NCBI RefSeq assembly: GCF_902833225.1
Contig: NZ_CADFEI010000001.1
Span: forward strand, 248,001 to 312,000
Direction of reading: 5' to 3'
DNA length: 64,000 bases
Source: Burkholderia sp. BCC1644
Lineage (GTDB): Bacteria > Pseudomonadota > Gammaproteobacteria > Burkholderiales > Burkholderiaceae
Shown here: piece by piece, positions 1-9,249 of the stretch
Layout: each line of letters starts with the position of its first letter
Position numbering within the stretch: position 1 is the stretch's first letter
Notes under the pieces: model-generated
What the model was told of the DNA's origin: nothing
Seen by the model: the letters and a program-made list of their open reading frames with translations, nothing else
Database searches by the model: none
Position numbers and translations under genes: made by a program

Positions 1-2
1 GG

Positions 3-662
<660 letters not shown>

Positions 663-784
663 GCAGCCGGCGGGGCGGCGCGCGACGGCTTGGCGGCCCC
701 CGCGCAACCCGTGTTTCCGCGAGGCGTCGACATGGAAAGGATCATGTAATGTAGCGGCCTGTCGCTGACCTTACCGGAATCCCC

Positions 785-1465
785 ATGCGTGTGCTGCTCG
801 TCGAAGACAATCCGAACCTGGCCCAGTCGCTGAACGACGCGCTGAGCGCCGCGCGCTTCGCGGTCGACCACATGGCGGACGGCGAGGCGGCGGACCACGT
901 GCTGCGCACGCAGGATTACGCGCTGGTGATCCTCGATCTCGGGCTCCCCAAGCTCGACGGGCTGGAGGTGCTGCGGCGGCTGCGCGCGCGCCGCAACCCG
1001 GTGCCGGTGCTGATCCTCACCGCGCACGGGTCGGTCGAGGACCGCGTGAAGGGGCTCGATCTCGGCGCCGACGACTATCTCGCGAAGCCGTTCGAGCTGA
1101 CCGAGCTGGAAGCGCGCGCCCGCGCGCTGATCCGGCGCAGCCTCGGCCACGAGCATTCGCGCGTCGAATGCGGGCCGCTTTCGTACGACAGTATCGACCG
1201 CAGCTTTCATCTCGCGGGCGAGCCGCTGTCGCTCACGCCGCGCGAGCGCTCGGTGCTCGAGGTGCTGATCCTGCGCAACGGCCGCGCGATCAACAAGGAC
1301 ACGCTGTCGGAGAAGATCTTCGGGCTCGACGAGTCGGTCAATGCCGATGCGATCGAGATCTACGTGTACCGGTTGCGGAAGAAGCTCGAAAACACGGGTG
1401 TCGCGATCGTCACGTTGCGCGGATTGGGCTATTTGCTCGAAGCGAAGGCGGAGAACGCCGAGTGA
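785..1465 (+). CDS. OmpR-family response regulator (TctD/QseB-like)
   Basis: 226 residues, the usual length of the family. The receiver domain (about 1-115) shows the acidic pocket (VEDN near residue 6), the phosphoacceptor Asp51 in VILDLGLP, Thr79 and Lys101 in AKPF. The winged-helix DNA-binding domain (about 125-220) ends with the typical VYRLRKKLE and TLRGLGYLLE motifs. The gene is followed after 151 bases by a matching sensor kinase, so the two form a two-component system. The closest family flavour is TctD/QmrA/QseB; the signal is not identifiable. Its target may be the upstream exporter or genes outside the window. Confidence 0.9.
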   Translation: MRVLLVEDNPNLAQSLNDALSAARFAVDHMADGEAADHVLRTQDYALVILDLGLPKLDGLEVLRRLRARRNPVPVLILTAHGSVEDRVKGLDLGADDYLAKPFELTELEARARALIRRSLGHEHSRVECGPLSYDSIDRSFHLAGEPLSLTPRERSVLEVLILRNGRAINKDTLSEKIFGLDESVNADAIEIYVYRLRKKLENTGVAIVTLRGLGYLLEAKAENAE

Positions 1466-1496
1466 GCGGCCCCCACGCTCACCATCGTTCGCTGCC

Positions 1497-1601
1497 CGCC
1501 AGGGGGGCGCATGGCGTCCATGGCCGGCCTCGCAAAACCGGCCGGCTACGCGGGCGCGGGGCGGTACGCCGCGAATTCCCCGCTGCGCCCCCTGGGGCGG
1601 C
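1497..1601. repeat. imperfect inverted repeat between regulator and kinase genes
   Basis: Two outer arms (around 1499-1511, CCAGGGGGGCGCA, and 1586-1598, TGCGCCCCCTGG) are inverted complements apart from one missing base. A smaller GGCCGG/CCGGCC pair sits between them at about 1522-1543. The structure fills most of the 151-base gap within the two-component operon and looks like the intergenic palindromic elements common in Burkholderia. Its role, for example mRNA stability or uneven expression of the two genes, is inference. Confidence 0.4.
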
Positions 1602-1616
1602 CCGGCGGGAGGCACG

Positions 1617-3038
1617 ATGACCCGCCCGAACCTGCGCACGCAGGTCGCGTTGTGGCTGCTGCTGCCGCTGCTCGGGCTGCTCGCGCTCGACTCGTGGCTG
1701 ACGTACCAGCGCGCGATGAGCGCCGCGCACGTCGCGTTCGACCGCACGCTGTCGTCGTCGCTGAAGTCGATTCGCGAAGGCGTGCGGCTCAACGACGGCG
1801 AGATCGAGGTCGACCTGCCGTATCTCGCGCTCGAAATGCTCGAATCGAGCGACGGCGGCAAGATCTACTACCTGATCCGCGAAGACAACGGCCACACGAT
1901 CACCGGCTATCCGGACCTGCCGCTGCCGCAGGGGCGCGACGCGGGCGACGGCGCGCTGTTCGTCACGCGCTACTACGACGTCGTCTATCGCGGCGAGCAG
2001 TTGCGGATGGCCGCGCTGCGCATCCCGGTGCACGACGTGCCGACCGCGCAGTCGCGCATCGTGTGGGTGATGGTCGGCGAGACGATCGAGGCGCGCCAGG
2101 CGCTCGCGCGCGAGATCCTGATCGGATCGCTGCTGCAGGAAGGGCTGCTCGTCGTGCTCGCGCTCGGCATCGTGTGGCTCGGCGTCGGGCGCGGGCTGCG
2201 GCCGTTGAACCGGCTGTCGGCCACCGTCGCCGCGCGCAGCGAAGACGACACGACACCGCTCGACACCGGTGCCATGCCGAGCGAACTGGCGCCGCTCGTC
2301 GATTCGATCAACCAGTACATCGGCCGCACGCAGCGGATGCAGGTCGCGCGGCGCCGCTTCTTCGCCGATGCGGCCCATCAGCTGAAGACGCCGCTCGCGG
2401 CCGTGCAGGCCGGCGTCGAGCTTGCGTTGCGGCCCGACGAGCAGCCGCGCGCGAACGGGCATCTGCGGCGTGCGAACGGCGCGGTGCGGCAGGCCGCGAA
2501 GATCGTCCAGCAACTGCTGTCGTTGTCGCGGCTCGATTCGGACAGCGGCCATGCGGTCGCGCACAAGCCGGTCGAACTGCACCGGCTCGCGCGCAGCGTG
2601 ACGCTCGACTGGTCGCCGGTCGCCCGTGCGCGCGACATCGATCTCGGCTTCGAGCACGAGGCCGACGTCGACGTGCTCGGGCAGTCCGATCTGCTCGGCG
2701 AGATGATCGGCAACCTGATCGACAACGCGATCCGTTATGCGGGCGACCATGCGGTGATCACGGTGCGCGTATCGCGCGACGGCGAGCACGCGCGGCTCGA
2801 CGTGATCGACAACGGGCCGGGCATTCCGGTGGACGAACGCGACGCGGTGTTCGAGCGCTTCCATCGCGGCAGCAAGACGCAGACGGTCGAAGGGACGGGG
2901 CTCGGGCTGTCGATCGTGCGGGAGATCGCACGCGTGCATCAGGGCGGCGTGACGCTCGCCGATGCGGCCGGCGGCGGGCTGGTCGTGACGATCCGGCTGC
3001 CGGTGGCGGTGACGGAGGCGGTGCCGCGCGTCGCATGA
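1617..3038 (+). CDS. sensor histidine kinase (TctE-like)
   Basis: 473 residues. TM1 is at about 10-28, followed by a periplasmic sensor region (about 30-165) of the two-component sensor kinase N-terminal type and TM2 at about 170-192. The dimerisation domain carries the phosphoacceptor His254 in AAHQLKTPL. The ATPase domain shows the N box (NLIDNAIRY), G1 (DNGPGIP) and G2 (GTGLGLSIV). The ATG at 1617 follows GGGAGGCACG, an acceptable ribosome site. Longer upstream reading in the same frame would run into the regulator gene and lacks a membrane helix, so it was not used. Partner of the preceding response regulator; the best-known relatives sense tricarboxylates, but the ligand here is unknown. 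Confidence 0.9.
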   Translation: MTRPNLRTQVALWLLLPLLGLLALDSWLTYQRAMSAAHVAFDRTLSSSLKSIREGVRLNDGEIEVDLPYLALEMLESSDGGKIYYLIREDNGHTITGYPDLPLPQGRDAGDGALFVTRYYDVVYRGEQLRMAALRIPVHDVPTAQSRIVWVMVGETIEARQALAREILIGSLLQEGLLVVLALGIVWLGVGRGLRPLNRLSATVAARSEDDTTPLDTGAMPSELAPLVDSINQYIGRTQRMQVARRRFFADAAHQLKTPLAAVQAGVELALRPDEQPRANGHLRRANGAVRQAAKIVQQLLSLSRLDSDSGHAVAHKPVELHRLARSVTLDWSPVARARDIDLGFEHEADVDVLGQSDLLGEMIGNLIDNAIRYAGDHAVITVRVSRDGEHARLDVIDNGPGIPVDERDAVFERFHRGSKTQTVEGTGLGLSIVREIARVHQGGVTLADAAGGGLVVTIRLPVAVTEAVPRVA

Positions 3039-3096
3039 CGACGCAGCAAGCGGCCGCTTCCCGACGGTGAGGGTGACAGGGTGCCGTCAGCGCGGC

Positions 3097-3963
3097 TCAG
3101 TCGCCGAACCCGATCTCCGCTTCGACCGGCTGACCGATCTCCAGCCACGCACCGGCGCCTTCGACGACGATCGCATTGATGCCGAAGGTCAGCGCGTCGT
3201 CGTAGTTCGGGTTCGCGCGATAGCCCTGCATCGTGTCGGTCGGCTCGTGCGGCCAGGCGGGATCGGGCGCGCCGGTGGCCTGGTCGATCGTCGGCATCGG
3301 GCAGCGCGTGCACAGCTTCACGAGGCGCAGCCGCACGGGCGTGTCGCCGTCGGTGTCGAGGTGTTCGACGAAATCCTCTTCGTACGCGTCGAGATCCGAC
3401 ACGACGATGTTCGGGCGGAAGCGGTTCATCGGAATCGCCGGCGCGCCTTTCGCGGCGAGCCGCGCGTTCAGGTCGTCGAGCGACGACTGGCCGATCACGA
3501 GCAGCGGATAGCCGTCCGCGAACTGCGTATGCGTATCGATCTCGCCGGTCCATTTGCGGTTGCAGCCACGGCGTGAGCCGGACCCGAAGCGCGCGAGCTT
3601 CGTCGGCGTGCCGAGGTAGTCGGTGAGCCATGCGGCCGTTTCGGCACCCGTGTCGATCGCGTCGACGGTGTCGCGCCAGACGGTCGCGGCCATCTTCGGC
3701 GTCGCGGGCGTTGCGTCGCCGTCGAGCGGCGTGCGGAGTTCCGGCATGCCCGGCGCGTTCAGCACGAGCGCATCGCTGTCGAGCGCCGTGCGGATCAGTG
3801 CGAGGCGCGGGTGCGTGCGCTGCGTGATCATCTGCCCGTCGGGATCGGTGATCAGCCAGTGGCGGTCATACGCGAGGCCCGTTTCGAGCAGTTGCGCCCG
3901 CGTCAGCGCGATGCCGGCGCAGGATTTGATCGGATAGACGAAGAGTTCGGTGATGGCTGGCAT
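3097..3963 (-). CDS. MOSC-domain protein (YcbX-like, without ferredoxin domain)
   Basis: 288 residues. The N-terminal MOSC beta-barrel domain begins with FVYPIKSC (about 8-15) and DRHW; the MOSC domain proper follows, with NRFRPN near 180-185 and the cysteine motif KLCTRCPMP (Cys218 and Cys221). Proteins of this kind (mARC, YcbX) bind molybdenum cofactor and reduce N-hydroxylated compounds. E. coli YcbX has an extra C-terminal ferredoxin domain that is absent here, so an external electron donor would be needed. The start at 3963 gives the canonical N-terminus. The gene is convergent with the sensor kinase gene, 58 bases away. Confidence 0.85.
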   Translation of the reverse strand: MPAITELFVYPIKSCAGIALTRAQLLETGLAYDRHWLITDPDGQMITQRTHPRLALIRTALDSDALVLNAPGMPELRTPLDGDATPATPKMAATVWRDTVDAIDTGAETAAWLTDYLGTPTKLARFGSGSRRGCNRKWTGEIDTHTQFADGYPLLVIGQSSLDDLNARLAAKGAPAIPMNRFRPNIVVSDLDAYEEDFVEHLDTDGDTPVRLRLVKLCTRCPMPTIDQATGAPDPAWPHEPTDTMQGYRANPNYDDALTFGINAIVVEGAGAWLEIGQPVEAEIGFGD

Positions 3964-4052
3964 GACGCTGGCTGAACGCGGGATGGTCGAATCGCGATTG
4001 TGCCAGATCGTGCCGAAGCCGTTCGGGCCGTTGCACGCTGCCGCGCGGCCGT

Positions 4053-5006
4053 TCAGGCGAGCGGGAAGCCCGTGTCGAACGTCGTGCGGACATCGAGCGG
4101 CTGGCGCAGCAGTCCGGCCTTCAGGTAGAAGTCGGCCGTGCGCTGCTGTTCGGCGATCACCGTTGCGTCGATCGGCAGCCAGCGCGTGTTGCGGCGCTCG
4201 AACTGCAGCTTCGCGGCGGCCGGCGGAATGCCGATGATGCGGGCGAGCGCCGCCGAATACGCATCGGCGTGCCGGTACGACCACGTCTGCGCGCGCACCA
4301 CGCGCCGCAGGAAATCGTGCAGCACGTCGCGCTTCGATGCGATCGCCGCGTCGGTCGCCGCAAGATAGCTGAGGCCCGACCACAGCCCCCGGCCGTTGAC
4401 CAGCACGCGTGCGCGGCCGCTCGTTTCGGCAAGCGCCGTGTAGGGCTCCCAGGTCGCCCAGGCATCGATCGAACCGGTTGCGAGCGCAAGCATCGTGTCG
4501 GCCGGCGGCAGGAAGCGGAACGACACCGCATCGGGCGGCAGGCCGGCCGCGTCGAGCGCCTTCAGCGTGACGAAATGGCCGATCGAGCCGCGCGTGGTGC
4601 CGATGCGCTTGCCCTTCAGGTCGGCCGCGCCTTTCAGCGTGGCGTCGGGCCGCACGAGCACGGCCGTGCCGTACGGATCGGAACGGTTCGCGCCGATCAC
4701 CTTGATGCGCGCGCCCGATGCGAGCGCGAAGATCACCGGCGCGTCGCCGATCGGCCCGCAGTCGACGGCTGCCGCGTTCAGCGCTTCGGCGAGCGGGGCG
4801 GCGGCCGGAAACTCGGTCCAGGCGATGTCGTACGCGAGGCCGTTCAGTTCGCCGGCCGCCTCGAGCAGCGCGCGCAGCCCGCCTTTCTGGTCGCCGGCGC
4901 GCAGCAGCGGCCGTGTGCCCGATTGCGCGCGCAGCGTGGCAGGCGCCGCGGCGATCGTGGCGAGGGCGCTCGCTTGCGCGAGGAAATGGCGTCGGGTCGG
5001 ATTCAT
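4053..5006 (-). CDS. ABC substrate-binding protein, sulfonate/taurine type (second of two)
   Basis: 317 residues. The N-terminus has a twin-arginine-like leader (TRRHFLA then a hydrophobic stretch to about residue 27), so export by Tat is plausible. The rest matches the SsuA/TauA-type periplasmic binding fold, with conserved stretches such as DLKGKRIGTTRGS and ALATGSIDAWATWEPY. It is the last gene of the leftward organosulfur operon, 33 bases after the cytochrome c gene. The same operon already encodes another binding protein at 8189-9217, so the importer may be served by two receptors of different specificity. Ligand not readable from sequence; aliphatic or aryl sulfonates are likely. Confidence 0.85.
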   Translation of the reverse strand: MNPTRRHFLAQASALATIAAAPATLRAQSGTRPLLRAGDQKGGLRALLEAAGELNGLAYDIAWTEFPAAAPLAEALNAAAVDCGPIGDAPVIFALASGARIKVIGANRSDPYGTAVLVRPDATLKGAADLKGKRIGTTRGSIGHFVTLKALDAAGLPPDAVSFRFLPPADTMLALATGSIDAWATWEPYTALAETSGRARVLVNGRGLWSGLSYLAATDAAIASKRDVLHDFLRRVVRAQTWSYRHADAYSAALARIIGIPPAAAKLQFERRNTRWLPIDATVIAEQQRTADFYLKAGLLRQPLDVRTTFDTGFPLA

Positions 5007-5039
5007 CGTGAAGTTCGGTCGGAAGAAAGGTTCGGGAAG

Positions 5040-6221
5040 TCAATGCGGGAGCCCGGCCTGCACGTCGCGCACGGGTTCCGTGTCGACGCGCAGCAGCAGG
5101 GCGGTCAGCGCGTCGCTGCCGGCGGCCGGCGCGGCCGGTCGTGCAACTGCATTCGAGCGGCACAGCAGGTCGGCGTCCGACCAGCCGGCGCTGCCCGGCA
5201 ACGCGCGCGCCCGCAGCCAGCCTCGGCGATCGGCGAGCAGTTGCGTGCCGCCGAGCGCATCGGGCGCGACACCCGCGATCGTCGCGAACGCGCGCCACGC
5301 ATCGGGCGTCGTCGCCACGCAGTTCGCGCGCGTGCCGGTCGAGGGCGCCACGGACGCGCCGCGCTCAGTGACGAGCAAGGTTTGCCAGCGCGCGTCTTCC
5401 GGCGGCGGCGCAGCGCCCGGTGCGAGCGCGACGATGCGCACGCGCTGGCCTTCGCGCCAGCGATCGAGCGATTGCGGCGCGGCGTCGCCGCAGCGCACGT
5501 CGAGCGCCGGTAGCGGGACGGGCACCGGCCACGCGCCTTCCGCCTGCGCGCCGCTGCCTGCGGCCAGCGCCTTCAGGTAGTCGAGTACGGCCCACGTGTC
5601 CTGTGGACCGAGGGTCGCGGCGAAACCGGGCATCGTCGATGCGCCGTGTTCGTCGCGCGTGCCGTGCCGCACGCGCCAGAACAGTTCGCCGTCGAGACGA
5701 CGCGCGAGCAATGCACCGGCGAAGGTCGGCGGCCAGTGCGCGAGCGTGGCCGCGAGCGGCCCTTCGCCACGGCCATCCGCACCGTGGCAGGCCGCGCAGT
5801 GTTGCGCATACAGGTGTGCGCCGCGCATCACGTCCGATACGGAAAACGGCGCGGGATCGCGCTGGAAACTCGTCGGCACGGCGGGCGCGAGCCACAGCGA
5901 CGACGGCGGCCACGGGGCGAACCACGCGACGGCCAGCGCGGCGATCGCCGATGCGGTACGCCACTTGCGCGACGCGAACGCGATGCCGGCGAGCACGACG
6001 GCAAGCGCCGTCACTGCGCTGGCGAACGCGAGTTGCCGCGTCAGTCCGGCATCGATGCGCAGCGTTTCGAGCGCAATGCGGTGCGTCCACGGCCAGGCGG
6101 CCTGACCGTCGGCGTCGCCGGTCAGGCCGGCCGCGTGCAGCACGCGTGCCAGCGCGATTTGCGCGCGGTACAGCAGTTGCAGGAAGGCGATTGCCCAGTC
6201 GGCGAACGGCGGTGCGTTCAT
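5040..6221 (-). CDS. membrane-anchored cytochrome c with thioredoxin-like tail (tentative)
   Basis: 393 residues. The N-terminal 115 residues hold two clear hydrophobic helices (about 63-83 and 88-105). A mono-heme class I cytochrome c domain follows: CAACH at 142-146 binds heme, and Met197 in STMPGF is the probable sixth ligand. The last 170 residues are not cytochrome; phrases such as RVRIVAL, GTQLLADRRGWLRARALPG and scattered cysteines (NCVA, LLCRS) suggest a thioredoxin-like or copper-protein-associated redox domain, though no CxxC is present there. It lies between the ABC ATPase gene and the second binding-protein gene, an unusual position. It probably carries electrons on the periplasmic side; partner unknown. 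Confidence 0.75.
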   Translation of the reverse strand: MNAPPFADWAIAFLQLLYRAQIALARVLHAAGLTGDADGQAAWPWTHRIALETLRIDAGLTRQLAFASAVTALAVVLAGIAFASRKWRTASAIAALAVAWFAPWPPSSLWLAPAVPTSFQRDPAPFSVSDVMRGAHLYAQHCAACHGADGRGEGPLAATLAHWPPTFAGALLARRLDGELFWRVRHGTRDEHGASTMPGFAATLGPQDTWAVLDYLKALAAGSGAQAEGAWPVPVPLPALDVRCGDAAPQSLDRWREGQRVRIVALAPGAAPPPEDARWQTLLVTERGASVAPSTGTRANCVATTPDAWRAFATIAGVAPDALGGTQLLADRRGWLRARALPGSAGWSDADLLCRSNAVARPAAPAAGSDALTALLLRVDTEPVRDVQAGLPH

Positions 6222-6271
6222 CGCAAGCGCCTGCGCCGTGAAGCAAACGGACGTCGAACGGCTCCCCGCAT

Positions 6272-7099
6272 TTACCAGCTCGCGTCGAGCCCGAGATGCC
6301 GCAGCGCGTCGTGGCGCAATTCGGCGAGGCGCGGGTCGCCGCGATGGCGCGGGTAGGGCAGGTCGACGTGCAGTTCGGCGACGATCCGTGCCGGGCGCGG
6401 CCCGAATACGATCACGCGCTGCGCGAGGAACAACGCTTCCTCGACATCGTGCGTGACGAGCAGCGCCGAGAACCCGTCGCGTTGCCACAGCGCGGTCAGT
6501 TCGGCCTGCATCGTGAGGCGGGTCAGCGAATCGAGCTTGCCGAGCGGCTCGTCGAGGATCAGCAGGCGCGGATCGTTGACGAGCGCGCGGGCGAGCGCGA
6601 CACGCTGCGCCATCCCGCCGGACAACTGATGCGGGAACACGTTCGCGAAGTCCTGCAGCCCGACGCGCGCGAGCGCATCGTCGACGCGATGCTGCGCGGT
6701 TCGCGCGACGCCGCGCGCTTCGAGGCCGAGCGCGACGTTCGCGCGCACGCGCCGCCACGGGTACAGCGTCGGGTCCTGGAACACGACGATGCGCGACGGA
6801 TCGGGTCGTTCGATCGGCACGCCGTCCTGCGCGATTGCGCCTTGCCGCGCGGCATCGAGCCCCGCGACGAGGCGCAGCAGCGTCGATTTCCCGCAGCCGC
6901 TCGGGCCGAGCAGCGCGACGAATTCGCCGGCCGCGACCGACAGCGTGACGTCGTCGAGCACCGGCAGCGCACCGCCGGGGCCGTCGAACGCATGGCTCAC
7001 TCGGCGGATGTCGATGCGCGCACCGCGCGGCGGCGTGAGGGCGGAAGAAGCGGCGGGTGCCGCGGCAACGGACGGTTCGAGTACGGCGGCGCTTACCAT
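6272..7099 (-). CDS. ABC transporter ATP-binding protein, SsuB/TauB type
   Basis: 275 residues. Walker A is GPSGCGKST (65-73), signature LSGGMAQR (159-166), Walker B LLILDEP (179-185) and the switch His follows in LLVTHDVEEAL. The sequence is of the nitrate/sulfonate/bicarbonate importer ATPase class. The ATG at 7099 overlaps the stop codon region of the permease gene by 7 bases, indicating translational coupling. It drives import through the permease at 7093-8184 from the binding proteins encoded in the same operon. Confidence 0.92.
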   Translation of the reverse strand: MVSAAVLEPSVAAAPAASSALTPPRGARIDIRRVSHAFDGPGGALPVLDDVTLSVAAGEFVALLGPSGCGKSTLLRLVAGLDAARQGAIAQDGVPIERPDPSRIVVFQDPTLYPWRRVRANVALGLEARGVARTAQHRVDDALARVGLQDFANVFPHQLSGGMAQRVALARALVNDPRLLILDEPLGKLDSLTRLTMQAELTALWQRDGFSALLVTHDVEEALFLAQRVIVFGPRPARIVAELHVDLPYPRHRGDPRLAELRHDALRHLGLDASW

Positions 7100-8184
7100 T
7101 TGACGGTTCCTTTCTGCCACGCGAGCGCACGGTCGCGCACCGCGAACAGCAGCGCGATCAAGCCGGAAAACAGCAGCGCCATCACGATCAGCGCCGCATA
7201 CATGTTCACGTACGACGCCCAGCCCTGCGCCCAGCTCAGGTACCAGCCGAGCCCCGACTTGACGCCCATCATCTCGGCGACCACCAGCACGGTGAACGAC
7301 GCGCTCAACCCCATGAAGATGCCGACGAACACGTGCGGCAGCGCGGCCGGAATCGCGACGCGCAGCACGAGGAAGCGCGCGTTCGCGCCGAGCGTGCGCG
7401 CGACGTCGTAGTACTGCTTGTTGACGCTCGCGACGCCCGACCACGTGAGCACCGCGACCGGGAAACCGGTGGCGAGCGCGATCAGGAACGCGGCGGCCGA
7501 ATAGCTCGACGGGAAGAAGTAGAAGGTGAGCGGCAGCAGCGCGGTGGCCGGCACGGGGCCGAGCACGCGCAGCACCGGATGCACCCAGTAGCCGATCCGG
7601 CGCGACCAGCCGATCGACACGCCTACCGCGAAGCCGACCGCCACGCCGTATGCAAACCCGAGCGCGAGCAGCTTCAGGGTATTGCCGGCGCTGCCCAGCA
7701 GGCGCGGCCAGTCGTCGACGTAGACCTCGATCAGCGCCTGCGGCGGCGCGAAGAACGGCGTCGGCAGCCAGCCGGTTTTCGCGGTGACGATTTCCCACGC
7801 GGCGAGCACGAGCGGCAGCGCGACGAGCCACGGGCCGGCCGGGCGCACGCGTGCGAGCCGCGTGCGCGTCGCGGGGACGAGGTGGCCGAGTGTCGCGGCG
7901 GCGAGCAGCAGCGCCGCGATCGTCCACGCGGCCGTGCCGAACGTGTCGGTGTACGCCCAGTCGCTGAAGCCGACGATGCGGTTCGGCCACAGGTGCGTGA
8001 GCGCGCCGAGCGCGGCCCAGGCGAGCGCGGCCGCGATCCCGGTCGGCCAGTTGCGCGCGCGGCGCGCTTCGGCGGCCAGCGTGGCTTCGCACGCCGTGCA
8101 GGCGACAGGCGCGGGCGCGGCGGGTTTGCCGCCGGCAGGCGCCGAGGCGGTGCGGGCCGTGGAAGCGTGTTCGATCGTCGACAT
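7093..8184 (-). CDS. ABC transporter permease, SsuC type, with extended N-terminus
   Basis: 363 residues, about 100 longer than a typical SsuC/TauC permease. The C-terminal 260 residues carry the normal five-to-six helices and the cytoplasmic EAA-type loop (ARTLGANARFLVLRVAIPAA) that docks the ATPase. The extra N-terminal part is alanine/proline-rich, contains a CTAC pair near residue 30, and adds about two hydrophobic helices (about 50-66 and 85-103) before the usual first helix. The gene lies 4 bases downstream of the binding-protein gene and overlaps the ATPase gene. Likely imports organosulfonates across the inner membrane. Confidence 0.88.
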   Translation of the reverse strand: MSTIEHASTARTASAPAGGKPAAPAPVACTACEATLAAEARRARNWPTGIAAALAWAALGALTHLWPNRIVGFSDWAYTDTFGTAAWTIAALLLAAATLGHLVPATRTRLARVRPAGPWLVALPLVLAAWEIVTAKTGWLPTPFFAPPQALIEVYVDDWPRLLGSAGNTLKLLALGFAYGVAVGFAVGVSIGWSRRIGYWVHPVLRVLGPVPATALLPLTFYFFPSSYSAAAFLIALATGFPVAVLTWSGVASVNKQYYDVARTLGANARFLVLRVAIPAALPHVFVGIFMGLSASFTVLVVAEMMGVKSGLGWYLSWAQGWASYVNMYAALIVMALLFSGLIALLFAVRDRALAWQKGTVKW

Positions 8185-8188
8185 CGCG

Positions 8189-9217
8189 TTACCCCAGTAC
8201 GTTGGCGTAGACCTGCTGCGCGAAACGCTGCGGGTCCGTGCTCTTCTTCAGCACGCTGATGCGGCGGAAATCGTCCGCATAGAACGCGATTTCCTGCTGC
8301 AGATCGACGTTGGTCGGGTGATGCGTGTAGGTGAGCGTCGCGTACAGCTTGCGCAGGTCCTCGGGGCTGATCTTCGGCGAATACTTCGCGAACACCTTCG
8401 CGGCTTCGTTCGGGTTGTCGTGCGTGTATTCGGTGGCCTGCACGATCGAGCGCGCGAGTGCGGCGGCGGCCGGCCGGTCGTTGCGGACGAGATCGCCGCG
8501 CGCGCCGATCACGCAGCACACCTTGCGCGCGTATTCGCCGGACAGGTTCGTCGCGAGTTCCGTGTACGCGCCGTTGCTGCGTTTTTCGAGCAGATAGAGA
8601 TTCGGGTCGCCGTCGGCGATCGCGTGGATCTCGCCCTTGTCGACCGCGACGCCGAGCAGGTCGGCCGGATACTGCCGCCACGTGATGTCGCGCTCGGGAT
8701 CGATCCCGTTCTTCGCGAGCAGGATCGAGAAGAAGTGTTTGCCGGGCGCGGCCAGATCGCTGACGCCGACCGTCTTGCCCTTCAGCGCCTGCAGCGTCGT
8801 GACGCCGGCCGCCTTCGCGCCGAGCAGCCGCACGCAGCCGCCGTGCGAGCTGCCGATGATCTTCACGTCGAAGCCGGCTTCGAGGGGCTTCAGCCAGCGG
8901 TGGATCATCCCGACCGCCGCATCGGCCTTGCCGGTCGCGATCGATTCGAGCAGCTGGTCGGTCGATCCGCTGTAATTGATCAGCTCGACCTTCAGGCCGT
9001 TTTTCTCGAAGAAGCCGCGCTCCTGCGCGACGACGATCGGTGTCAGGCAGAACGCGTTCTGGTTCCACGCGAAAGTGAGCTTCTTCAGCGGCGGCGCGGA
9101 CCATGCCTTGCGGCCGAGCGTGATCGCCGGCACGGCGAGCGCGGCGGCGCCGGCCGCGCGCAGCAGCCGGCGGCGAGTGTCGTCGTGCGCGGGGGCGGGT
9201 GCGGTGGTTCGGGTCAT
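8189..9217 (-). CDS. ABC substrate-binding protein, sulfonate/nitrate/taurine type (first of two)
   Basis: 342 residues with a leader that begins DDTRRRLLRAAG, resembling a Tat signal, and ends near an Ala-rich site at about residue 40. The mature part has the NMT1/SsuA-like periplasmic fold: GFFEKNGLKVELINYSG, a GKADAAVGMI stretch and LKGKTVGVSDLAAPG. The ATG at 9217 is in the canonical position for the leader. Placed directly before the permease gene, it is the primary receptor of this importer. The ligand is not certain; the neighbouring SsuD-like monooxygenase favours an organosulfonate. Confidence 0.88.
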   Translation of the reverse strand: MTRTTAPAPAHDDTRRRLLRAAGAAALAVPAITLGRKAWSAPPLKKLTFAWNQNAFCLTPIVVAQERGFFEKNGLKVELINYSGSTDQLLESIATGKADAAVGMIHRWLKPLEAGFDVKIIGSSHGGCVRLLGAKAAGVTTLQALKGKTVGVSDLAAPGKHFFSILLAKNGIDPERDITWRQYPADLLGVAVDKGEIHAIADGDPNLYLLEKRSNGAYTELATNLSGEYARKVCCVIGARGDLVRNDRPAAAALARSIVQATEYTHDNPNEAAKVFAKYSPKISPEDLRKLYATLTYTHHPTNVDLQQEIAFYADDFRRISVLKKSTDPQRFAQQVYANVLG

Positions 9218-9249
9218 GTGGTCTGGTCTCCGGTCATGCGGAAAGGCGC

